Origin: Ruegeria_C sp040830705
GTDB lineage: Bacteria; Pseudomonadota; Alphaproteobacteria; Rhodobacterales; Rhodobacteraceae
Reading direction: 5' to 3'
Length of the DNA stretch: 64,000 bases
NCBI GenBank assembly: GCA_040830705.1
Contig: JBFOME010000026.1
Location: 32,829-96,828 of the forward strand
Shown here: positions 24,134 to 31,969 of the stretch, piece by piece
Layout of the letters: each line of letters begins with the position of its first letter
Numbering within the stretch: the first letter of the stretch is position 1
Program-made: the position numbers and the translations under genes
Notes under the pieces: generated by a model
Databases searched by the model: none
Told to the model about the DNA's origin: nothing
What the model saw: the letters and a program-made list of their open reading frames with translations, nothing else

Positions 24134-25795
24134 CTAGCCGCAGGCGGATAGGCGTCCGCGATAGGCCACGATCAGTCCGACCAGCGGTGCCGCGATTTCC
24201 ACATCGAAACAGAACCGCCCCTCCCGCTCGGTCTCGAAGGTTTGGCCGCGTGGCAGCAGGGCTGCGGGTAGGGGGATGCCCATGAAGGACCAGCGGCGTG
24301 GCAAAAGGTAGAGCTTGTCACCCTCCGTCACCAGGGCAAGTGCGACGCTGATGCGCCCGAACCGTTCGATCAGTAGATAGTCGTTCTTGCCTGCACCGCA
24401 GCTCTGAAAGGACGAAAAGCGCTTGCCGCCGAAGTCACGCTCCCAAAGCTCTCCATCTTGTTGAGGTGTGAGGGTAACGGTCACCGGCACCGCATCGGCG
24501 GCCTCCGGAAAACCCAAGAGCTTCGCGATGAGGCCTGCCAACACCCCATTGCCGCGCCTGACCTGCGCGGTGCCAGCCCAGCGGCGGGTGTCGGTTGCGT
24601 CATGCAGGTGCTGCACCTGAAGGGGTAGTTTGTCAAAGGCCGGGCCAAGCACCCGGCGATAGATGGGCGCTGTGTTTTCCTGGTGCAGTCGGAAGCCCGT
24701 ATGGATATCCCTACGCTCGAACAATTGCGCGTAGTCGGAAAGGTCCAGCGCATCAGTTGCCGCTCTGGCCCCATTTGCCGGCCGAATCCCTGCGACAAGC
24801 TTGCGGATCAGCGCCTCGATGGCCATGGAGGGAATGTAGGGGCCGTCATCGCCCTCGGCGATCAGGTGCCAGCTTTGCTCAACCTCTTTGCCATCCCGTA
24901 GCCCACGTGCGCGAATGAACATTCCGCCGCGATGTTCGCCAAAACGCATCAAGTTCAGAACCCGATGCGCTAGACCGGCCAACGGTTTCAGGGATGGCAA
25001 TCCGAACCTTGCCCGTGCAATTGCCAACCCGTTCAGGAACCGGTGCAGAAACTCCGGCACCGGTCCCGCGCCCATCCAGATATCACGCAGGCCTTTGTAT
25101 TTGGGCGGTATCACTTGCAGGTCCGGTACCTCGACAAGCGAAAAGCGTTTGTTCTGTAACGGCAAATGCCCGGGCACTGCGATGCTGAACCGCATATGTT
25201 CTACAAGCCCGATGGCATGGGTATCGACACCATCGCGGCGCAGCTTGACCGGTGTTCCGGCGTATCCCAGCACGGCGCGCATGACGTTCAGGCCGATCCC
25301 GGCATAGGGCGAGGGGGCGATACCGCCGATCACCGATGTGATGTCCATGCTCCGTGATATCTCGCGCAGTACCGCTGCGGTGAGCACAGGAAAGCTGCTG
25401 ACGCCGCTCAGCACAAATATGCCTGCCGCCCGCGCCTCGGCATCGAATTGAGGCACGTCGAACACGAAACCGGCGGCATCCGCGAAATCTAGGTAATCCG
25501 TCCCCGACGCGATACAGGCGCGGATGACATTGTAGCGGTCATCGCCGTAGTCCTGAAACGGGCCCGAGGCATCGACAACCAGATCGGGTTGTTCTACGGC
25601 CAGCGCCCGCGCGATGTCCTTACGCACAAGCCTAAAAGGTCGCGTAGTGGCAGGCCCGTCAAAGCTTTTGCAAAACTGGGTGGCCCGCGACAGATCGCGG
25701 CCACAGATCAGCAATTCGACCTGCTCCAGATCCGACAGTAACTCCGCCAGGCGTCCACCAAAGACGCCATAGCCACCAAGAATGAGAACCTTCAA
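24134..25795 (-). CDS. Saccharopine-dehydrogenase-like Rossmann protein with C-terminal DUF4166
   Basis: A 553-residue protein starting KVLILGGYGVFGGRLAELL, a nucleotide-binding Rossmann motif of the saccharopine dehydrogenase-like type. The C-terminal 170 residues (from about GPAFDKLPLQVQHLHD) fit DUF4166. Such proteins are putative short-chain-type oxidoreductases; the substrate is unknown. The start is taken as TTG 25795, which overlaps the TGA of the upstream DCC gene in TTGA and lies right before the Rossmann strand; an ATG at 25837 would overlap the upstream gene by 46 bases. The two genes are therefore coupled. Confidence 0.8.
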   Translation of the reverse strand: MKVLILGGYGVFGGRLAELLSDLEQVELLICGRDLSRATQFCKSFDGPATTRPFRLVRKDIARALAVEQPDLVVDASGPFQDYGDDRYNVIRACIASGTDYLDFADAAGFVFDVPQFDAEARAAGIFVLSGVSSFPVLTAAVLREISRSMDITSVIGGIAPSPYAGIGLNVMRAVLGYAGTPVKLRRDGVDTHAIGLVEHMRFSIAVPGHLPLQNKRFSLVEVPDLQVIPPKYKGLRDIWMGAGPVPEFLHRFLNGLAIARARFGLPSLKPLAGLAHRVLNLMRFGEHRGGMFIRARGLRDGKEVEQSWHLIAEGDDGPYIPSMAIEALIRKLVAGIRPANGARAATDALDLSDYAQLFERRDIHTGFRLHQENTAPIYRRVLGPAFDKLPLQVQHLHDATDTRRWAGTAQVRRGNGVLAGLIAKLLGFPEAADAVPVTVTLTPQQDGELWERDFGGKRFSSFQSCGAGKNDYLLIERFGRISVALALVTEGDKLYLLPRRWSFMGIPLPAALLPRGQTFETEREGRFCFDVEIAAPLVGLIVAYRGRLSACG

Positions 25796-26250
25796 CGAAG
25801 CAGCCTTTTTTGCACGTCCGGATCGGGCAAAGCACATAGATCAGCGCGCCCGAACATCCTGTAGCGATTTCGCGCAACCCAGGCATAAAGACGATCCTGA
25901 AGCGGGGCGGGCAAGATGCGCAGGATCGTCAGGCCCTTCCAGACCCCGCCCAGCCGGCGGCCCGCGCGCATGAGCGCGTCAAGCGAGCTATAGGCGCGGC
26001 CGTTTTCCAGATAGAGCCAAGAGAGCGGATCGGTCGGGTCCAGCCCGTAGTGCCGCATCAGGGCGCTGCCCAGTTCCGACTGCACCGGGATGATGGTGAA
26101 TTCCTGCGCGCGGTCATGTCGTGCGATCCAGGTCGCCCCGCGCGCGCAGAGTGCGCAATGCGCATCCATGACAGTTGCAACTCCGGTGACCGAGAACTCC
26201 GGAACAGCAGGATCGTCCCGGTAGGAATAGGGTGAATGCGCGGCGATCAT
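25792..26250 (-). CDS. DCC-family (DUF393) thiol-disulfide protein
   Basis: A 152-residue protein with DAHCALCARGATWI, the Asp-x-x-Cys-x-x-Cys motif that names the DCC family, then IIPVQSELGSALMRHYGLDP and LSWLYLENGRAYSSLDALMR. DCC proteins have a thioredoxin-like fold and often accompany oxidoreductases. It is translationally coupled to the saccharopine-dehydrogenase-like gene downstream, suggesting a redox pair. The partner substrate is unknown. Confidence 0.88.
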   Translation of the reverse strand: MIAAHSPYSYRDDPAVPEFSVTGVATVMDAHCALCARGATWIARHDRAQEFTIIPVQSELGSALMRHYGLDPTDPLSWLYLENGRAYSSLDALMRAGRRLGGVWKGLTILRILPAPLQDRLYAWVARNRYRMFGRADLCALPDPDVQKRLLR

Positions 26251-26368
26251 GGAACATTTCTAGGACCGATCAGGTGCCCCGGCGAGGCTTCAAATCGTCT
26301 CAGTCTTTCTGACCGGCATCACACCGGCCGCCGCGCGCGCAGGATCAGATTGGTTTGCGCTGAGTGTT

Positions 26369-26443
26369 TGGAGCGGGCGAGGCGATTCGAACGCCCGACC
26401 CTAACCTTGGCAAGGTTATGCTCTACCCCTGAGCTACGCCCGC
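26369..26443 (-). tRNA. tRNA-Gly (anticodon GCC), copy 1
   Basis: A 75-base minus-strand tRNA with acceptor stem GCGGGCG/CGCCCGC, discriminator T, encoded CCA and the anticodon loop CTTGCCAA giving GCC. It is identical to the copy at 26476-26550. Confidence 0.97.
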
Positions 26444-26475
26444 ATCCGTTTGGCCTGTCGGCCTGGGGCCTCAAC

Positions 26476-26550
26476 TGGAGCGGGCGAGGCGATTCGAACG
26501 CCCGACCCTAACCTTGGCAAGGTTATGCTCTACCCCTGAGCTACGCCCGC
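26476..26550 (-). tRNA. tRNA-Gly (anticodon GCC), copy 2
   Basis: Identical in sequence to the tRNA at 26369-26443, including CCA; the two are 32 bases apart and point the same way, so they are probably processed from one transcript. GCC reads GGC and GGU, the commonest glycine codons in this GC-rich genome. Confidence 0.97.
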
Positions 26551-26650
26551 CCGGTTGAGTGAGGAGGGAGATATAAAGTCCCGCCAAGCGCTGCAAGAGG
26601 AAAATGGCCGGGACAGAGATTTTTTGCCGCTGCGCCACTTTGCGTCAACA

Positions 26651-27034
26651 TTAGAGCGCCAGCACCAGGTTTGTCAGCGCAGCGAGAAGGATTGTGGCAA
26701 ATGTCAGAACCATACCGATCTGACGCAGTATCAGGATCGGATCGGCGCGTCCGAAACCGTAAGCATGCAGCACGCGACCAATAAGCAGTGATAGGCCCAG
26801 CAGGTGCAGATACCAATGCCCCGCACCCTGCCACTCCGCCATCAGCAGCAAGAGCAGCGCAAAGGGCGCATATTCCGCACAATTCCCATGCGCCCGCATG
26901 GCTCTCATCAGATCATCGTCGCCGCCATGACCCATCGAAATACGCCGGCGCCCGCGCCGGACGATCACATTGGCGCTGAGCACCACGTAAAGAAGGGCGA
27001 TGAGGGATGCGTAAATCGGTGTAACGGAAATCAT
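26651..27034 (-). CDS. MAPEG-family membrane protein
   Basis: A 127-residue protein with four hydrophobic segments and the MAPEG hallmark RAMRAHGNCAEYAPFALLLLLM between the first and second helices; the third to fourth helix region contains GRVLHAYGFGR. MAPEG proteins include glutathione S-transferase-like and eicosanoid enzymes; bacterial members have mostly unknown substrates. It is monocistronic, between tRNA-Gly and pyc. Confidence 0.9.
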   Translation of the reverse strand: MISVTPIYASLIALLYVVLSANVIVRRGRRRISMGHGGDDDLMRAMRAHGNCAEYAPFALLLLLMAEWQGAGHWYLHLLGLSLLIGRVLHAYGFGRADPILILRQIGMVLTFATILLAALTNLVLAL

Positions 27035-27109
27035 ACGTTTTGCCCCGGTCAGTCGTAACCGACCCTGCGCCGACTGAAATCAGCGCAGGATCGAAATGCA
27101 GATAGCACG

Positions 27110-30100
27110 TTACTCCAACTCGACCAGCAGGTCTTTTGCGTCGATCTGGCCGCCGGGTTGGACATGCAGGGCGGTGACCACCGCGTGGCGTTCTGCATGG
27201 ATGCCGGTTTCCATCTTCATCGCCTCGATCGTCAGCAGCAGATCGCCCTCGCTGACCTTCTGTCCAGCTTGCACAGCAACACTGGCCACCACGCCGGGCA
27301 TTGGCGCGCCAACATGGTTGGCATTGCCTGGTTCGGCCTTGGGTCGCTGCACGGTTGTAGATTTGACCAGACGGTTCGGCACGCGGATCACGCGGGGTTG
27401 ACCGTTGAGTTCAAAGAACACTTTGACCTCGCCCTTCTCGTCGGTCTCGCTGATCGCCTGACAGCGGATTTCCAGCGTCTTGCCGGGATCGATCTCGGCG
27501 CTGATCTCTTCGCCCGGTTCCATGCCGTAGAAGAATGTGCGCGTAGGCAGGGTGCGGACGGGGCCATAGGTACGGTGGCGGCCCATGTAATCCATGAAAA
27601 CCTTTGGATACATGAGGTACCCGTTCAGGTCTTCGTCATCGACCTGCTTGCCTTCAAGTTCCTTGCTGACCTGAGCGCGCGTTTCTTCCAGATCAACGGG
27701 CGGCACATCTTTTCCGGGGCGCTCGGTATTGGGCTGCTCGCTTTTCAGCACCTTGGACAGGATCGTGTCCGGGAAACCGCCCGGAGGCTGGCCCAGATTG
27801 CCGCGCATCATGTCGATCACCGAATCGGGGAAGGACACTTCGGTATCGGAGTTTTCGACGTCAGCGCGGCTCAGCCCTTGACTGACCATCATCAGTGCCA
27901 TGTCGCCGACCACCTTGGACGAGGGCGTGACCTTGACGATATCGCCGAACATGCGGTTCACGTCGGAATACATCTGCGCCACTTCGTGCCAGCGCTCCTC
28001 CAGCCCAAGCGAGCGCGCCTGCGCCTTGAGGTTGGTGAACTGACCGCCCGGCATCTCGTGCAGATACACCTCCGACGCTGGAGCCTGAAGACCCGACTCG
28101 AACGCTGCATATTGCCCGCGCACCGCTTCGAAATAGTCGCTGATTTCGCGGATCGCCTTGATGTCGAGCCCGGTGTCGCGGTCGGTATGGCGCAGCGCCT
28201 CGACCACAGTGCCCAGCGTCGCCTGGCTGGTATTGCCGCTGAACGCATCCATCGCGCAATCGACTGCATCGACACCGGCCTCGGAAGCAGCAAGGATCGT
28301 GGCGCTGGCGATGCCTGCCGTGTCGTGTGTGTGGAAGTGGATGGGCAGGCCAACCTCTTCCTTCAGCGCCTTGATCAACACGCGCGCGGCAGCGGGTTTC
28401 AATAGCCCGGCCATGTCTTTCAGGCCCAATACATGCGCGCCTGCGTCACGCAACGCCTGACCCATCGAAACATAGTATTTCAGGTCATATTTGGCGCGAT
28501 CGGGGTCGAGGATATCGCCTGTATAACAAACCGTGCCTTCGCAGATCTTGTTGTTCTCGACCACGGCGTCCATCGCAACGCGCATGTTCTCGACCCAGTT
28601 CAGGCTGTCGAACACGCGGAAGACGTCGATATTCTTGGACGCTTCCCGAACAAATTCCTGCACCACATTGTCGGGGTAATTGGTGTAGCCCACACCATTG
28701 GCCCCGCGCAGCAGCATCTGTGTCATCAGGTTCGGCATCGCCTCACGCAGATCGCGCAGCCGTTGCCACGGGCATTCCTGCAGAAAGCGATAGGCCACGT
28801 CAAAGGTCGCGCCACCCCAACATTCAACCGAGAAGAGCTGCGGCAGGTTGGCGGCATAGGTGGGCGCCACCTTGATCATGTCGATCGAGCGCATACGTGT
28901 CGCCAGCAGCGACTGGTGCCCGTCACGCATTGTGGTGTCTGTGATCAGAAGCTGCCGCTGCGCTTTCATCCAGTCGGCAACCGCCTGTGGGCCTTTCTGC
29001 TCCAGCAGGTTACGGGTGCCCATCATCGGCTCGGTCTTTTTGGCCGGTGCGACCGCGGGTTTCAGATCGGCGCGGGGTTTGGGGCGGTCCTTGGTCTCGG
29101 GATGCCCGTTCACCGTGATATCAGCGATATAGGTCAGAACCTTGGTGCCCCTGTCGCGGCGCTGCTTGAAACTGAACAGCTCTGGCGTCTCATCAATGAA
29201 CTTGGTGGTGTATTCATTGCTGAGGAAGGTGGGGTGTTTCAGCAGGTTTTCGACAAAGGCGATGTTGGTCGACACGCCGCGAATACGGAATTCGCGCAGC
29301 GCGCGGTCCATCCTAGCGATCGCCTTTTCCGGTGTCTGGGCCGAAGCGGTGATCTTGGTCAGCAGGGAATCGTAATAGCGCGTGATGACGCCGCCCGCAT
29401 AAGCCGTGCCGCCATCCAGGCGAATGCCCATGCCCGTGGCCGAGCGATAGGCTGTAATCCGACCGTAATCGGGGATGAAGTTGTTCAGCGGATCCTCAGT
29501 TGTGATCCGGGTCTGCAGCGCATGGCCGTTCAGTTTCACATCGTCCTGAGAGGCCTTGCCGGTCGCCTCGGAAATGGTCTTGCCCTCGGCGATCAGGATT
29601 TGCGATTGCACGATGTCGATGCCGGTCACTTCTTCGGTGACGGTGTGTTCCACCTGCACACGCGGGTTCACCTCGATGAAATAGAACTTGCCGGTGGCCA
29701 TATCCATAAGGAACTCGACCGTGCCCGCGCATTCGTAATTCACATGTTTGCAGATCCGGTAGCCCAGGTCGCAAATCTCGGCGCGCTGCTCTTCGGACAG
29801 GTAAGGTGCGGGGGCGCGTTCGACCACTTTCTGATTGCGGCGCTGGACCGAGCAGTCGCGTTCGAACAGGTGATACATCCCGCCATGCTTGTCACCGAGG
29901 ATCTGAACCTCGACATGGCGGGCGCGGGTGATCATCTTTTCCAGATACCCCTCGCCATTGCCAAAAGCGGCCTCGGCCTCGCGGCGGCCTTCCAGAACCT
30001 TTTCTTCCAGTTCATCCTCACCAAAGATCGGCCGCATGCCGCGCCCGCCGCCACCCCACGACGCTTTCAGCATCAGCGGATAGCCCACCTCTGCAGCCTC

Positions 30101-30547
30101 TGCGCGGATCGCGTCCATGTCGTCGCCCAGCACTTCGGTCGCCGGGATCACCGGCACGCCCGCGTCGACGGCAACGCGCCGGGCGCTGGCCTTGTCGCCA
30201 AGCGCGCGCATGGTCTCGGCCTTGGGTCCGATGAAGGTGATACCATTCTTCGTGCAGGCATCCACGAAATCGGGGTTTTCGCTAAGCAGGCCGTAACCGG
30301 GGTGGATCGCATCCGCGCCGCATTCCTTGGCCACCCGAATGATCTCGTCAATCGACAGATACGCCGCAACCGGCCCCATCCCTTCGCCGATCCGGTACGC
30401 CTCATCCGCCTTGAAGCGGTGCAGGCCCAGCTTGTCCTCCTCGGCGTAAACGGCGACGGTTTTCTTGCCCATCTCATTGGCCGCGCGCATCACGCGGATG
30501 GCAATCTCGCCTCGGTTGGCAATCAGGATTTTCTTGAAGTCAGTCAT
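27110..30547 (-). CDS. pyc: Pyruvate carboxylase
   Basis: The 1145-residue multidomain enzyme contains, in order, a biotin carboxylase domain (residues 1 to about 460, start KKILIANRGEIAIR, ATP loop SWGGGGRGMR), a carboxyltransferase TIM barrel (about 550-850, TTMRDGHQSLLATR, HTHDTAGIASATIL), a PYC-allosteric linker and a C-terminal biotin carrier with EAMKMETG holding the biotinylated Lys. It makes oxaloacetate from pyruvate and bicarbonate, the main anaplerotic step. ATG 30547 is selected from a longer frame because it starts the carboxylase domain. Length is standard. A large antisense open frame opposite it is not a gene. Confidence 0.98.
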   Translation of the reverse strand: MTDFKKILIANRGEIAIRVMRAANEMGKKTVAVYAEEDKLGLHRFKADEAYRIGEGMGPVAAYLSIDEIIRVAKECGADAIHPGYGLLSENPDFVDACTKNGITFIGPKAETMRALGDKASARRVAVDAGVPVIPATEVLGDDMDAIRAEAAEVGYPLMLKASWGGGGRGMRPIFGEDELEEKVLEGRREAEAAFGNGEGYLEKMITRARHVEVQILGDKHGGMYHLFERDCSVQRRNQKVVERAPAPYLSEEQRAEICDLGYRICKHVNYECAGTVEFLMDMATGKFYFIEVNPRVQVEHTVTEEVTGIDIVQSQILIAEGKTISEATGKASQDDVKLNGHALQTRITTEDPLNNFIPDYGRITAYRSATGMGIRLDGGTAYAGGVITRYYDSLLTKITASAQTPEKAIARMDRALREFRIRGVSTNIAFVENLLKHPTFLSNEYTTKFIDETPELFSFKQRRDRGTKVLTYIADITVNGHPETKDRPKPRADLKPAVAPAKKTEPMMGTRNLLEQKGPQAVADWMKAQRQLLITDTTMRDGHQSLLATRMRSIDMIKVAPTYAANLPQLFSVECWGGATFDVAYRFLQECPWQRLRDLREAMPNLMTQMLLRGANGVGYTNYPDNVVQEFVREASKNIDVFRVFDSLNWVENMRVAMDAVVENNKICEGTVCYTGDILDPDRAKYDLKYYVSMGQALRDAGAHVLGLKDMAGLLKPAAARVLIKALKEEVGLPIHFHTHDTAGIASATILAASEAGVDAVDCAMDAFSGNTSQATLGTVVEALRHTDRDTGLDIKAIREISDYFEAVRGQYAAFESGLQAPASEVYLHEMPGGQFTNLKAQARSLGLEERWHEVAQMYSDVNRMFGDIVKVTPSSKVVGDMALMMVSQGLSRADVENSDTEVSFPDSVIDMMRGNLGQPPGGFPDTILSKVLKSEQPNTERPGKDVPPVDLEETRAQVSKELEGKQVDDEDLNGYLMYPKVFMDYMGRHRTYGPVRTLPTRTFFYGMEPGEEISAEIDPGKTLEIRCQAISETDEKGEVKVFFELNGQPRVIRVPNRLVKSTTVQRPKAEPGNANHVGAPMPGVVASVAVQAGQKVSEGDLLLTIEAMKMETGIHAERHAVVTALHVQPGGQIDAKDLLVELE

Positions 30548-30677
30548 TGGATGTCCCGCGTGATTGTCGAGTTGGCCGTCTTTTAGAGGTCTCGTAGCGT
30601 CTAGTATATTGGGAGTTCTGGGTAGAAACGGCAATTTGTGGTCGGCAAACGGCGCACGTTTCTGCGGAAGGTTCGAT

Positions 30678-31829
30678 TCACGGCGGGGCCAGCGCCCGCA
30701 AAGTGATTGGCGTGGGCAGATCGGTCAGGCTTTGGGCCCCCAATTGCCCCATATTCGCTTCAAGATCGCGCGCGAGGATGTCGATCACGTGATCAGCCCC
30801 TGAGGCCCCCAGCGCGGCGACGCCATAGTGAAAGGCCCGGGCGAGCATCACGAAATCCGCGCCCTGCGCCAGCGCCCGCAAAATATCCAGCCCACTCTCG
30901 ACACCACTGTCAAAGAGGATTGGCAGCGATGTCGCGGCACGTATGTCCGGCAACAAATCGATCGCGCCGGGAGCACCGTCAAATTGCCGTCCGCCATGGG
31001 TCGAGACCCAGAGCGCATCCACGCCCGCGCTCTCTAGCAAGGTGGCATCCTCGGCGCGCAGAACACCCTTGATGATAAACGGTCCGTCCCAGTGATCGCG
31101 CAGCCACTTCACATAGTCCATGTCGGGCGAAGTGCGCAGCAGATAGCCCAAATGCGCTGTCGGCGGCAGGTTTGCGCGCTCGGCGCTATATTTGTCCAGC
31201 GAGCGCATACGCGGCAAGCCACTTTTCAGCATGCCCATTGCCCAGGCAGGGCGCCGCGCCACCTGCGCCAGCAGGCGCGGTGTCAGGCGCGGAGGGTGCG
31301 ACAGGCCGGACCGGGTCTGCCGCTCCCGCCGCGATGCGACCGGCACGTCCACCGTCAGAACCAGCCCGTGGAACCCCGCACGCCGAACGCGGTTCAGCAG
31401 ATCCAGGCGGATTTCGGGGTCTTTGGGCGGGTAGAGCTGGAACCAGGCCTGCTCTCCGATATGCGGTGCCAAATCCTCGGGGCTTTGGCTGGCCACATTT
31501 GACAGCACAAATGGGATATCGGCACGGGCGGCGCTGCTGGCCAGCATCCGCTCGGCGCCAGGCCAGACCAGTCCTGACATTCCGACCGGCGCGATGCCGA
31601 AGGGCAATGGGTAGGTCCGCCCAAAGAGCTGCACGCTCGGATCGAATGCCATCGGGCCTTTCAGGATGCGAGGCAGAAACCCGATCCGGTCCAGCGCCTG
31701 CCGGTTACGGGCCTTACCGCTTTCGATCCCGGTGCCGCTATCCAGAAACTCCCAGACAAATTTCGGCAGGCGCCGCCGCGCCTTCTCCTTTAGATCAGCA
31801 ATGCCGGGATAGGTGCTGTGCAAATCCAT
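30678..31829 (-). CDS. FMN-dependent alpha-hydroxy-acid dehydrogenase (LldD/glycolate-oxidase family)
   Basis: A 383-residue FMN TIM-barrel enzyme: FVWEFLDSGTG near the start, IAPVGMSGLVWPGAE (flavin phosphate area), VLTVDVPV, IIKGVLRAEDA with the catalytic Lys, and WVSTHGGRQFDG with the catalytic His. The usual family motif is SNHGGRQLD; here Thr replaces Asn next to the catalytic His, a small departure. Substrates could be L-lactate, glycolate, mandelate or a related acid. The gene diverges from the pcrA/uvrD helicase gene. Confidence 0.9.
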   Translation of the reverse strand: MDLHSTYPGIADLKEKARRRLPKFVWEFLDSGTGIESGKARNRQALDRIGFLPRILKGPMAFDPSVQLFGRTYPLPFGIAPVGMSGLVWPGAERMLASSAARADIPFVLSNVASQSPEDLAPHIGEQAWFQLYPPKDPEIRLDLLNRVRRAGFHGLVLTVDVPVASRRERQTRSGLSHPPRLTPRLLAQVARRPAWAMGMLKSGLPRMRSLDKYSAERANLPPTAHLGYLLRTSPDMDYVKWLRDHWDGPFIIKGVLRAEDATLLESAGVDALWVSTHGGRQFDGAPGAIDLLPDIRAATSLPILFDSGVESGLDILRALAQGADFVMLARAFHYGVAALGASGADHVIDILARDLEANMGQLGAQSLTDLPTPITLRALAPP

Positions 31830-31914
31830 GCGCGGTTATTACGCTGCGTCGCAGCGAAAAGTCCAGACTTATCATCTGAGGCGATCTCTGCTATTCGAGT
31901 CGGTCAATTTTCCG

Positions 31915-31929
31915 GAACATAGCGCGAAC
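31915..31929 (+). promoter_or_regulatory. Candidate LexA (SOS) box before the UvrD-family helicase gene
   Basis: GAAC at 31915-31918, exactly seven bases, then GAAC at 31926-31929. This is the direct-repeat operator GAAC-N7-GAAC (GTTC-N7-GTTC on the other strand) known for LexA in alphaproteobacteria such as Rhodobacter and Rhizobium. It lies 41 bases before the helicase start, a suitable operator place. It would make the helicase DNA-damage inducible. Confidence 0.8.
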
Positions 31930-31969
31930 GTCCCTTTAACTCTTTCATGGATCAAGATAGAGTCGGCGT

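Noticed and set aside
28433..30586. A 717-codon open frame opposite pyc
   Set aside because: It is an antisense shadow of a high-GC gene; pyc has all catalytic motifs and the antisense translation has none.
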